The notes beneath the pieces were generated by a model. The model saw only the letters and a list, made by a program, of their open reading frames with translations, had not been told where the DNA came from and did no database searches. Both the position numbers and the translations under genes were made by a program. A stretch of DNA of 64,000 nt from the NCBI GenBank assembly GCA_016699835.1, contig CP064987.1:744001-808000 (forward strand), given 5' to 3'. The DNA comes from Phycisphaerales bacterium (lineage in GTDB: Bacteria > Planctomycetota > Phycisphaerae > Phycisphaerales > UBA1924). Below, piece by piece: positions 26,889 through 34,303 of this stretch (the first letter of the stretch is position 1; each line of letters starts with the position of its first letter).

Positions 26889-28238
26889 ATGAACGCTCGT
26901 CCGTCGTCGCCGTTCCGCCGTCCGCTTCGCCTCGCCCTTGCGGCCTGTGCCGTCGGGCTGGCGCTGACCTCGCCACTTTTGGCCGCCCCTCCGACCGACG
27001 ACCAGGTCGAGAACGCCGTCAAAGTCTTCCGCGCGGCCGAGCGCGGCGAGAAGACCAGCGACGTCGTCGCCCGCGCCCTTGAAGGCATCGACCTCTCCGA
27101 GGCGAGCGGCGTTCAACTCGAGAAACTCGCCTTCGCGAACTCGGGCGCCGAGGACATGGCCCAGAAGTTCCGCGAGCGCGTCGTGCAACTCGCCGCCGAG
27201 CCGACCGCCGATGGCGCTATCGCCGCGAGCCTCGCCCCGCGCCTCATCAAACGCCCAGGTCGTGGCGAGTCGCGCGACGCCTACCTCGCCTCCATGGCCG
27301 AGGCCATCACCACCGCCGCGAAGCACCCGGGCCTCTCCGCCGCGCTCGCCGCCGGCCAGGGTGGACAGGTCTTCGTCGATGCCGCCAACTTCTCCGACAA
27401 GAGCGTCCTCGCCGAGAAGGGCGTCTTCTCTACGCTCACGGGCCTCGTCAAGAACGACTGGGATCCCAAGAACTACCGCGCGCTGACGACACTCGCCGAG
27501 GCCGTCCTCGATGACGACGCCAAGGTCCCCGCCGCCGAGCGCACCCGCATCCGCCAAGCCGCGGTCGCCACGCTCAACAAGGCCAAGGACGACGAGACCC
27601 GTCCCGAGGCGGAACGCAAGTTCCTCGCCCGCCAGGTCCAGTTCTTCGACGGAGCCTGGGCCAAGGGCGAACTCCTGGACCACGCCGCCCCGCCCATCAC
27701 CTTCACCTGGAACAACCAGGGCAAGACGCTCCACTCCTTCGGCGACCTCCGCGGCAAGATCGTCGTCGTCGACTTCTGGGCTACCTGGTGCGGGCCGTGC
27801 ATCGCCTCATTCCCCCACCTCCGCGAGATGGTGGAACGCTACAAGGACAGCCCCGTCGTCGTCCTGGGCGTCACAAGCCTGCAGGGCCGCGTCTCGTATC
27901 CCAAGAACTTCACCGGTGAGAAGACCCTCGAAGGAAAGCGTGATATCACCGCCCAGGATGAGATCGACGCCCTCGCCCCCTGGACCAAGGCGATGGACAT
28001 GACCTGGCTCGTCGCCGTCAGCGAGGAGTCCTGCTTCAACCCGCAGTTCGGCGTCCGCGGCATCCCCAGCATGGCGATCATCGACGCCAGCGGGACCGTC
28101 CGCCACGCCGGCATGCACCCCTCCAACCCCGGCATCACCGACAAGATCGACGCCCTCCTCAAGGACATGGGCGAGAAGGTTCCAACGGCCCCCGCAAAGG
28201 ACGAGAAGGACGACAAGGCCGAGGGCCACTCGAACTGA
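26889..28238 (+). CDS. TlpA/ResA-like thioredoxin-fold protein, secreted
   Basis: A 449-residue exported protein. AAAGGAG stands 7 nt before the ATG, a strong binding site. A signal peptide ends near 'SPLLAAPP'. Residues 30 to 260 are an Ala/Glu-rich helical domain I do not recognise. Residues 270 to 420 form an AhpC/TSA-thioredoxin-like domain with the redox pair Cys301 and Cys304 in 'FWATWCGPCIASFPHLREM', and 'FGVRGIPSMAIID' containing the cis-Pro. Such planctomycete proteins are thought to act in extracytoplasmic disulfide reduction. It ends with a Lys/Asp tail and a good terminator. Confidence 0.88.
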   Translation: MNARPSSPFRRPLRLALAACAVGLALTSPLLAAPPTDDQVENAVKVFRAAERGEKTSDVVARALEGIDLSEASGVQLEKLAFANSGAEDMAQKFRERVVQLAAEPTADGAIAASLAPRLIKRPGRGESRDAYLASMAEAITTAAKHPGLSAALAAGQGGQVFVDAANFSDKSVLAEKGVFSTLTGLVKNDWDPKNYRALTTLAEAVLDDDAKVPAAERTRIRQAAVATLNKAKDDETRPEAERKFLARQVQFFDGAWAKGELLDHAAPPITFTWNNQGKTLHSFGDLRGKIVVVDFWATWCGPCIASFPHLREMVERYKDSPVVVLGVTSLQGRVSYPKNFTGEKTLEGKRDITAQDEIDALAPWTKAMDMTWLVAVSEESCFNPQFGVRGIPSMAIIDASGTVRHAGMHPSNPGITDKIDALLKDMGEKVPTAPAKDEKDDKAEGHSN

Positions 28239-28283
28239 TCGCCCTCAACACTCGACACGCTGCCGGATCTCCATGATCGTCTC

Positions 28284-28310
28284 ACGCCCCGCCACTCGCT
28301 GGCGGGGCGT
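28284..28310 (+). terminator. Terminator hairpin after TlpA-like gene
   Basis: Perfect 11-bp inverted repeat (ACGCCCCGCCA / TGGCGGGGCGT) with a 5-base loop, 45 bp past the stop, followed by TGTCATTCTG, which is only moderately T-rich. Confidence 0.7.
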
Positions 28311-28374
28311 TGTCATTCTGCGTCCTCTCGATGGACCATCACTAAGAAGGGCGTGCGGCCTGCCGGGGGGGGGG

Positions 28375-28456
28375 CCCTTTGGCGACGGCTGCTTTAAGCC
28401 ATCGCCTCGGGCGGAACGATGCATCGTGGAGCGGGCGGTCGTGCGAACGACGGGCC
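28375..28456 (+). repeat. Dispersed repeat, copy A
   Basis: An 82-bp stretch between the TlpA-like gene and the first HAF-repeat gene. It matches 31574-31655 in the same orientation; 63 of 82 positions agree in an ungapped hand alignment, best around GCCTCGGG. It is preceded by a run of ten G (28365-28374). Copies A and B flank the HAF gene cluster. The remaining 290-bp gap holds no gene I can support. Confidence 0.55.
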
Positions 28457-28542
28457 TGTCCCTCGCCGCCCGTCCAACGCCTGTTTCCCCTGGGGAAGTC
28501 CCCAGGCAGACGCAGATTCCCAAGAAAATCTCTCCACTTTGG

Positions 28543-28571
28543 TTGGCATTCTGGAAAACCTGGTGCACATT
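28543..28571 (+). promoter_or_regulatory. Putative promoter of first HAF-repeat gene
   Basis: TTGGCA at 28543-28548 and CACATT at 28566-28571 with 17-bp spacing. The same region before the second HAF gene (30163-30190) has TTGACA and CAGATT, with GAAA and GGTGCA conserved between them. The -10 match is poor, so the call rests mainly on conservation. Confidence 0.35.
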
Positions 28572-28601
28572 CTCCATAGTGGGGCGATCGGAGGCGGCCA
28601 G

Positions 28602-29798
28602 ATGCGAAGCGGTCATCGAAATCGGACGGGCCTGTCGGCGAACCGGGCGAAGTCGTCCACCAGGGTTTGGGCAGCGGCTGGGGGATTGGGCGGACTGGCC
28701 GTGCTCTGTGGCCCGGCCCTCGCCCAGACGCCTTCCTTCGAGATCATCCCCCCTCAGGCCGGGTTCGACTTCTTCAAGCCCAGCGACATCTCGGATCAGG
28801 GGATCGTCGTCGGGTCGAGCTACCTCAATATCGGGAACCCGATCGGGGCGCTCGCCGGTCGCTATGTCCCCGGCGTAGGAGGGACACAGTACACGTTCTA
28901 TCCCTCGAATGTCTCACCGGGTCTGCTCATCTCCGGCGATGGATCGGCGGTCGCCGGTCGACGGCTTAGCAGCGGAGCGGGCGATCCCGGCGGGCCCACG
29001 GTGTGGTACCCCGACGGCTCGTTCCACATCATCCCGCGACCCATCGTGCAGGGACTGACGACGAACGTCGTCTTCCAATCCCTCAACCACGACGGCACCT
29101 CGGCGGCGTTGACCTACCACCCGTTTCCCAACAACCCCACGGCCCAGGGAAGCGCGGTCTATCGCTGGACGCTGCAGGACAACATCGCGCAACTCCCGCC
29201 CTCGCCGCTCCTGGGGACCACCTACTCGTTCGTGAACGGCATGAGCGATGACGGACGGTACATCGTCGGACGGATGGCGCCGAACACAAACTTTCCCGAT
29301 GCTCCCTTCGCCTGGGACACGCAGCAGAACACGCTCGTGCCCCTCCTCGACGAGAACGGGCAAGTGATGACGACAGGTGTCGCCACCACGATTAGCGGCG
29401 ATGGGCACACCATCTTTGCCAACGCCCGCATCATTGTGGATGGTGTTTCTACATTCTGGACGGACGGCCAACCGTTCACAGGAGTCTTCCCGAGCGACGC
29501 GTCGTACGACGCCAGCGTGCTCGTGGGTTTGCTCGGCACACCCGATGGCCTCGGGGCCTGGGTCTGGACCGAGTCCACGGGCGCGGTGCGTGCCAACGAC
29601 TACTTCCGCTCCTTTGGCCTTAACTTCCCCGCGACAGCACGGATCCGCGATCTCATGGTCTCCGGCGACGGACGGCACTTTGCGGGATGGATCGAGTCGG
29701 GCTCCGCCGGATTCGTCGTCACCATCCCCGCCCCCGGCGCGGCGGTTTCATTGACTCTTGGCGGAATCCTCGCCACCACGAGACGCCGCCGGCGGTAG
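28602..29798 (+). CDS. HAF-repeat surface protein with APG-type PEP-CTERM tail, copy 1
   Basis: A 398-residue secreted protein. GGAGG stands before the ATG; a signal peptide ends 'CGPALAQ'. The body consists of repeats of the form S-x-D/G-D-G-x(4)-G, for example 'ISDQGIVVGSS', 'ISGDGSAVAGRR', 'MSDDGRYIVGRM' and 'VSGDGRHFAGWI', as in the extracellular HAF repeat family, probably a beta-propeller. The C-terminus 'PAPGAAVSLTLGGILATTRRRRR' (PAPGA, hydrophobic helix, five Arg) is a PEP-CTERM-like sorting tail. Residues 187 to 398 are identical, also in DNA, to copy 2, while residues 1 to 186 are only distantly related. Confidence 0.85.
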   Translation: MRSGHRNRTGLSANRAKSSTRVWAAAGGLGGLAVLCGPALAQTPSFEIIPPQAGFDFFKPSDISDQGIVVGSSYLNIGNPIGALAGRYVPGVGGTQYTFYPSNVSPGLLISGDGSAVAGRRLSSGAGDPGGPTVWYPDGSFHIIPRPIVQGLTTNVVFQSLNHDGTSAALTYHPFPNNPTAQGSAVYRWTLQDNIAQLPPSPLLGTTYSFVNGMSDDGRYIVGRMAPNTNFPDAPFAWDTQQNTLVPLLDENGQVMTTGVATTISGDGHTIFANARIIVDGVSTFWTDGQPFTGVFPSDASYDASVLVGLLGTPDGLGAWVWTESTGAVRANDYFRSFGLNFPATARIRDLMVSGDGRHFAGWIESGSAGFVVTIPAPGAAVSLTLGGILATTRRRRR

Positions 29799-29830
29799 AT
29801 TGATCAGCGTCGTCGGTGATTCCCCAAATG
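29160..29830 (+). repeat. 671-bp identical direct repeat, copy 1
   Basis: From the Tyr187 codon of the first HAF gene to 32 bp past its stop the sequence appears identical to 30777-31447 (offset 1617 bp). The sharp edges and lack of any silent difference point to recent gene conversion or duplication. Confidence 0.93.
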
Positions 29831-29882
29831 CCCCCCAGGCTCACGGTGTTGTCCGGAGCCAGAACCACAAAGGAGTGTGCGT

Positions 29883-30137
29883 ATGCGCCCGAGATCCGTT
29901 CAGAGGTCATCGTTGCGTTGGTCCCTCATCGCGCTCGCGGGGCTGGCGGCCCCGGCCCTTGCCCAGGAGGCCTTCTACCCCAGAGTCGTCCTCAGCGGAT
30001 GGCCCCACATGGATGCCATTGCCGACACGGAAGAGTCCGATTACACCGACCCGACGACCCCCTTCTGGCCCGGTGAGGAGCGGATAGGGATGCTGCCATG
30101 GTCGTCTGGCGAGTCACAGGCCCGGTCGATTCCCTGA
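29883..30137 (+). CDS. Orphan signal-peptide ORF, possible truncated HAF paralogue
   Basis: An 84-residue frame between the two HAF genes. AAAGGAG precedes the ATG by 7 nt. It has an intact signal peptide ('LIALAGLAAPALAQEA') in the style of the flanking genes ('CGPALAQ', 'GPAFAQ'), then only about 55 residues without HAF repeats or a C-terminal anchor. I read it as either a short secreted protein or a broken third family member left by the recombination that made the 671-bp repeats. No function can be given. Confidence 0.5.
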   Translation: MRPRSVQRSSLRWSLIALAGLAAPALAQEAFYPRVVLSGWPHMDAIADTEESDYTDPTTPFWPGEERIGMLPWSSGESQARSIP

Positions 30138-30162
30138 ATCTCCAGAATTCTGACCACTTTCC

Positions 30163-30190
30163 TTGACAAATCAGAAACATGGTGCAGATT
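30163..30190 (+). promoter_or_regulatory. Putative promoter of second HAF-repeat gene
   Basis: TTGACA at 30163-30168 and CAGATT at 30185-30190 (16-bp spacer), 47 bp before the ATG, aligned with the similar block at 28543-28571. Confidence 0.4.
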
Positions 30191-30236
30191 CCCCAATGTG
30201 ACGGGGTCCAACCTGACGGGGTCTGGAGGCGGCACG

Positions 30237-31415
30237 ATGCGAACTCGGGCACAGACTGTGGCGACGAGTGCGGCGACGAAGGCGGTCGTCTGGGGCGTGG
30301 TCGGTATGGCGGCCGGGGTCGCGGGTCCGGCCTTCGCCCAGTCGTCCTCGTGGCAATACATCCCGCCTCTAACGGGCGAGACGTATTTCTTCCCGACCGA
30401 CATCTCGCACTCGGGCATCGTCATCGGCGGGAGCGGCTCCATCGGCAACCTGCCGAGCCTTGTTCGATCGATCGAGAGATTCGATCCCTCCTCGGGCGCA
30501 ACGCAGACGACGATCCTCGGCATCAGTGGGAGCGATCGAGGTCACATCTCGGGCGACGGCCTCGTCGTGGGCGGCTACTGGCCTGGCGATGGCTCTCCTG
30601 GCTCGGCCGGTCCGTCGCTGCTCTATCCCGACGGCACACGCCGCCTCCTCCCGAGCCCGATGATCCAGGGCGAACTGAAAATGGGGAGTGTGCAGCGGCT
30701 GAGTTACGACGGATCATCGGCGGCGCTGCGATACAACCCGCTCCCCAATGGCTCGACGGCCGAGGCCAACTCGGTGTATCGCTGGACGCTGCAGGACAAC
30801 ATCGCGCAACTCCCGCCCTCGCCGCTCCTGGGGACCACCTACTCGTTCGTGAACGGCATGAGCGATGACGGACGGTACATCGTCGGACGGATGGCGCCGA
30901 ACACAAACTTTCCCGATGCTCCCTTCGCCTGGGACACGCAGCAGAACACGCTCGTGCCCCTCCTCGACGAGAACGGGCAAGTGATGACGACAGGTGTCGC
31001 CACCACGATTAGCGGCGATGGGCACACCATCTTTGCCAACGCCCGCATCATTGTGGATGGTGTTTCTACATTCTGGACGGACGGCCAACCGTTCACAGGA
31101 GTCTTCCCGAGCGACGCGTCGTACGACGCCAGCGTGCTCGTGGGTTTGCTCGGCACACCCGATGGCCTCGGGGCCTGGGTCTGGACCGAGTCCACGGGCG
31201 CGGTGCGTGCCAACGACTACTTCCGCTCCTTTGGCCTTAACTTCCCCGCGACAGCACGGATCCGCGATCTCATGGTCTCCGGCGACGGACGGCACTTTGC
31301 GGGATGGATCGAGTCGGGCTCCGCCGGATTCGTCGTCACCATCCCCGCCCCCGGCGCGGCGGTTTCATTGACTCTTGGCGGAATCCTCGCCACCACGAGA
31401 CGCCGCCGGCGGTAG
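30237..31415 (+). CDS. HAF-repeat surface protein with APG-type PEP-CTERM tail, copy 2
   Basis: A 392-residue secreted protein of the same design as copy 1: start 'MRTRAQTVATSAATK' with GGAGG upstream, signal peptide ending 'GPAFAQ', repeats such as 'ISHSGIVIGGSG' and 'ISGDGLVVGGYW', and the sorting tail with PAPGA and five Arg. Its N-terminal 180 residues share only the repeat pattern and short blocks (IPP, YPDG, SAALRY) with copy 1, whereas residues 181 to 392 are identical. Unlike copy 1, it keeps a terminator-like hairpin downstream, which suggests copy 2 may be the donor. Confidence 0.85.
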   Translation: MRTRAQTVATSAATKAVVWGVVGMAAGVAGPAFAQSSSWQYIPPLTGETYFFPTDISHSGIVIGGSGSIGNLPSLVRSIERFDPSSGATQTTILGISGSDRGHISGDGLVVGGYWPGDGSPGSAGPSLLYPDGTRRLLPSPMIQGELKMGSVQRLSYDGSSAALRYNPLPNGSTAEANSVYRWTLQDNIAQLPPSPLLGTTYSFVNGMSDDGRYIVGRMAPNTNFPDAPFAWDTQQNTLVPLLDENGQVMTTGVATTISGDGHTIFANARIIVDGVSTFWTDGQPFTGVFPSDASYDASVLVGLLGTPDGLGAWVWTESTGAVRANDYFRSFGLNFPATARIRDLMVSGDGRHFAGWIESGSAGFVVTIPAPGAAVSLTLGGILATTRRRRR

Positions 31416-31447
31416 ATTGATCAGCGTCGTCGGTGATTCCCCAAATG
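30777..31447 (+). repeat. 671-bp identical direct repeat, copy 2
   Basis: Second member of the identical pair with 29160-29830. The 3' edge falls in GATTCCCCAAATG; a near copy of that edge (GATTCCCCAATG) lies at 30187-30198 upstream of this gene and could mark the recombination site. Confidence 0.93.
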
Positions 31448-31480
31448 GCGGGTGGCGTGGTTTGATTCTGCCTTGGGTGC

Positions 31481-31510
31481 CATCAGTCGTCCGCTTTGGG
31501 ACGACTGATG
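31481..31510 (+). terminator. Terminator-like hairpin after HAF copy 2
   Basis: Perfect 12-bp inverted repeat (CATCAGTCGTCC / GGACGACTGATG, 6-base loop), 66 bp after the stop. No T-run follows, so it may act as a transcript-end stabiliser. Confidence 0.55.
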
Positions 31511-31573
31511 CAAGAGGCTCACAACCGGCGGTGAAGGGCGTTTGAGGAAGGCGAGGAGGGAGTGGCCGGGTGC

Positions 31574-31655
31574 CCCTTTGACGAGGGCTGCTCTGAGCCG
31601 TCGCCTCGGGCCGAGCGTTCATTCGTGTCGCGAGTGGTCTTGAGAACGGCGGACC
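31574..31655 (+). repeat. Dispersed repeat, copy B
   Basis: Same-orientation partner of 28375-28456. It runs almost directly into the 21-bp tandem array. Confidence 0.55.
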
Positions 31656-31671
31656 GGTCCCCCGACACTCG

Positions 31672-31923
31672 GCGCTCCGACTTTGGTCTGTGGCGCTCCG
31701 ACATTGGTCTGTGGCGCTCCAACTTTGGTCTGCGGCGCTCCAACTTTGGTCTGTGGCGCTCCGACTTTGGTCTGCGGCGCTCCAACTTTGGTCTGCGGCG
31801 CTCCAACTTTGGTCTGCGGCGCTCCAACTTTGGTCTGCGGCGCTCCAACTTTGGTCTGTGGCGCTCCGACTTTGGTCTGTGGCGCTCCGACTTTGGTCTG
31901 CGGCGCTCCAACTTTGGTCTGTG
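31672..31923. repeat. Tandem array, 12 units of 21 bp
   Basis: Twelve head-to-tail units of GCGCTCC(G/A)AC followed by (T/A)TTGGTCTG(T/C)G, with no spacers. Only three positions vary (8, 11 and 20 of the unit), all in the same codon phase. Because 21 is divisible by three, most frames stay open: one plus frame reads perfect CGAPTLV heptads, one minus frame QTKVGAP with a single Lys-to-Asn change. No start codon with a binding site is convincing, so I annotate it as a minisatellite and leave coding open. Confidence 0.9.
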
Positions 31924-32434
31924 GCGGAACAAAAGTTGGGGTTATGCGACGTTCATTCCATTCAAAGGACGGACATTGGGCACACAGCGACCAAACATGT
32001 CGGCGAGTATGCGAGTAGAGACCGAACGTCGACGGCGAGCAGGTGGCAGGTGAGCAGGTGATAGCGCTCACCGCGCAAGGATTGCCCTCTTCACACCCCC
32101 ACCCTCCACCCCCCGGGCCCTCCCTCACGGTCGGGCTCCGTGCTCCTTTGATCCCCATTCCCCTCCCAGACAATTTTTCCGGATTCTTCCACTTTCACTG
32201 AATCACCCTCCCAAACGGCACGATCGACACTCCCGGCGGCAATGAACATGTGTATGAGGCCGCCGGGTGCACGCGAAACGGTGGCCGCGATGAGCCCTTG
32301 CCTCCATCACGTGGGCGCTCGCGTGTACGCTCCTTCCGTGCCGACGCCGCATCCCACATCTTCGCCCCCCGCCCCCCTCGCCCCCACCATCGCCCCCCCT
32401 ATCGCCGATCGAGATCCGGATCGTCGAGGGTCCG
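31924..32434. other. Gap without supported gene
   Basis: About 510 bp between the tandem array and the moaE-like gene. It holds C-rich, purine-poor stretches (around 32090-32170 and 32360-32400) and open frames in several phases without binding sites or family resemblance. I see no promoter or RNA gene. Confidence 0.5.
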
Positions 32435-32863
32435 GTGACACTCACGCCCAATGTCGACGCCACGAGCGAGACCGCACAGACCACCACAAGCACCACGGGC
32501 ACGACGAGCACCACGGGCACACAGAGCACGACCCGCAACGAGACCGGCGCCATCCTCACCTTTGTCGGCACCGTCCGCGGGACCGAGGGCGAGACCCAGG
32601 TGCCAATCGCCGCCCTCCACTATGAGGCCTACGAGCCGATGGCCCAGCGGGAACTCCACGCCATCGCCGCCGCCGCGATCGAAAGGCACGGCCTCCAGAG
32701 TGTCCGAATCATCCACAGCACGGGCCGCGTCGCCGTCGGCGAGGCGTCAATCCTCATCGAGGTCCGCTCCCGACACCGGGCCGAGGGGCTCAGAGCGATG
32801 GCCGAGATGCTCGACGGGCTGAAGGAACGCGTCCCGATCTGGAAATCGCCGGTCTCGTCATAG
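32435..32863 (+). CDS. moaE: Molybdopterin synthase catalytic subunit-like protein
   Basis: A 142-residue MoaE-like protein; MoaE with MoaD adds sulfur to precursor Z to make molybdopterin. Matching blocks are 'GAILTFVGTVRGTEG', 'ALHYEAYEPMAQREL', 'HSTGRVAVGEASILIEVRS' and 'LDGLKERVPIWKS' with the active-site lysines. Two oddities: a Thr/Ser-rich insert (residues 10 to 35) coded by an 18-bp near-tandem repeat replaces the normal second segment, and family-like sequence 'IEIRIVEGP' continues upstream of the GTG start without any usual start codon before the next stop. No other moa gene is nearby. Confidence 0.8.
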   Translation: MTLTPNVDATSETAQTTTSTTGTTSTTGTQSTTRNETGAILTFVGTVRGTEGETQVPIAALHYEAYEPMAQRELHAIAAAAIERHGLQSVRIIHSTGRVAVGEASILIEVRSRHRAEGLRAMAEMLDGLKERVPIWKSPVSS

Positions 32864-32933
32864 CACAGCGCGCCAAAGCCACAACCCGGCCGTCGCCACG
32901 ACCACACGCCGGCGATCGCCACTCAAAACGACA

Positions 32934-32969
32934 ACGCCGGGCCGATCTCGTGGTGCCTCGGCCCGGCGT
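32934..32969 (-). terminator. Terminator of dockerin-type gene
   Basis: Perfect 12-bp inverted repeat (ACGCCGGGCCGA / TCGGCCCGGCGT, 12-base loop). On the minus strand it is followed by TGTCGTTTTG, suiting the gene ending at 33022; it may also stop moaE transcripts. Confidence 0.7.
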
Positions 32970-33021
32970 GAGGGAGCATGTCCTTGGGGCGCGTGCCACG
33001 CCCCAATCCTTTGATCCGTGA

Positions 33022-34053
33022 TCAGCAGCCCGCGTTGAAGCGGATGAGGTAGTAGAGCAGGTCGTCGATCGTCACGCCGCCGTCGGGCGTCCCCGTCCCG
33101 CTGCCGTCGTCGACATCCGCGGACACCGAGCCCGCGTTGAAGATGCCCAGGTAATAGAGCAGGTCGTCGATCGTCACGCCGCCGTCGGGCGTGCCCGTGC
33201 CCGTGCCGTCGTCCACGTCGGCGACGCAGCCCGGCGTGCTCACCGGCAACTCGGTGTACGTGAAGTTGTCCCAGTAGATCGTCCCGGTCGTGATCGTGCT
33301 GTCGCCGACGTATCGGCTGGGCGTGATCTTGATGTGGCTGGGGAGCGGCGACGCGGGGACGCAGTTGCAGCCGCAGTCGGGCTGGATCCCGCGGTTGCAC
33401 TCGTACTGATTCACGATCGCCTCACGCGGGATGTTCAGCGTGAACGTCTGCCACACCCCGTTGGTCGTGCCGCTGATCCCCGCGGGGTACATCACGCCCT
33501 CGGCGGCCCCGGGCATCTGCGCGGGAGCGCCCGAGAAGTTCTCGAACGTCGCCACGTCCTGGTTCTGCACCTTGATGTTCACCTTGATGCACGAGAAGTC
33601 GCCGCTGACCGGATCGTTCGTGGGAATCATGTACCGCCCGGTGATCACCACGTCGCCGCCCGAGTAGTCGTAGACCGGGTCGTAGTACCCCAGGTTCGGA
33701 TCGAAGAAGTTGATCTTGTCGGTGCTGATCCCGACGAAGCCGCCAAAGCCGTCGGTCGTGAGCGCGACCATCCAATCACCCGTGTCCGGCGTGATCGCAT
33801 TCGGCGTGCCCACGGCCGCCACCGGGGGCGAGATCGAGTCGCCCACCTCACGCAGTTTCGCCTGCGGGCCCGAGGTCCACCAGCCGACCGGTTGATTCAA
33901 GGCAAACGGATCGAACCCCTGCTCAAAGCCGGGATTCGTCAGGCAGTTCGCGTTCCCAAGCAGCGGGTTCATGTCCGGGCACGCCGTCTGCCCGAAGGCC
34001 GTTGTGCACGCCAATCCCGCCAACGCCGCCACACACAAGGCTCGCTTCATCAT
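33022..34053 (-). CDS. Secreted protein with paired dockerin-like repeats
   Basis: A 343-residue exported protein. It starts 'MMKRALCVAALAG' with a signal peptide ending 'TTAFGQ'. Residues 25 to 265 look like a carbohydrate-binding-type jelly roll: 'CLTNPGFEQGFDPF', 'GWWTSGPQAKL' and 'GTIYWDNFTYTEL'. The C-terminus has two near-identical acidic repeats of about 33 residues, each 'DVDDG(T/S)GTGTPDGG' then 'VTIDDLLYYL' and 'FNAG', the last ending in Cys, like the paired Ca-binding dockerin-type modules found at C-termini in Phycisphaerae. A LacI-type operator sits on its promoter, so it likely belongs to the sugar regulon. Confidence 0.8.
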   Translation of the reverse strand: MMKRALCVAALAGLACTTAFGQTACPDMNPLLGNANCLTNPGFEQGFDPFALNQPVGWWTSGPQAKLREVGDSISPPVAAVGTPNAITPDTGDWMVALTTDGFGGFVGISTDKINFFDPNLGYYDPVYDYSGGDVVITGRYMIPTNDPVSGDFSCIKVNIKVQNQDVATFENFSGAPAQMPGAAEGVMYPAGISGTTNGVWQTFTLNIPREAIVNQYECNRGIQPDCGCNCVPASPLPSHIKITPSRYVGDSTITTGTIYWDNFTYTELPVSTPGCVADVDDGTGTGTPDGGVTIDDLLYYLGIFNAGSVSADVDDGSGTGTPDGGVTIDDLLYYLIRFNAGC

Positions 34054-34136
34054 GGTCCTGATCTCCCACGCCGGATCACCCGGCGATGAGGTGCGTCTCT
34101 GGAATCGGCGGCACTCCCGCCCTTCCATCATCCCAC

Positions 34137-34179
34137 GGAAAACGTTTACATTGTCGCCGAAACTTGGGGGTTCTGTCAA
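34137..34179 (-). promoter_or_regulatory. Promoter with LacI-type operator (dockerin gene)
   Basis: Reading the minus strand: TTGACA (34179-34174), 18-bp spacer, GACAAT (34155-34150), then the operator TGTAAACGTTTTCC (34150-34137). The operator follows and touches the -10. The same 13 bases GAAAACGTTTACA on the plus strand recur at 44291-44303. Confidence 0.7.
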
Positions 34180-34303
34180 GCCCTTCACACACAATTTTCA
34201 CTAGAAACTCTCGGACTAGAAGCCTCGTACCGAACTCCGGCAAGACCACCCAGGTTGACACCCAGGAAGGCAAGACGAGTGCCGTCGAGCCGTCGCCCAA
34301 CGG

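Noticed and set aside
28245..28616. Minus-strand ORF over dispersed repeat copy A
   Set aside because: Its similarity to the minus-strand frame over copy B comes from the shared DNA repeat, not from a conserved protein with start and context.
31672..31923. CRISPR array
   Set aside because: The 21-bp units are contiguous with no unique spacers, and there are no cas genes.
31562..32053. Protein-coding frames through the 21-bp array on both strands
   Set aside because: At least four frames are open only because the unit length is a multiple of three; none has a good ribosome site or non-repeat homology. Kept as a finding rather than a gene.
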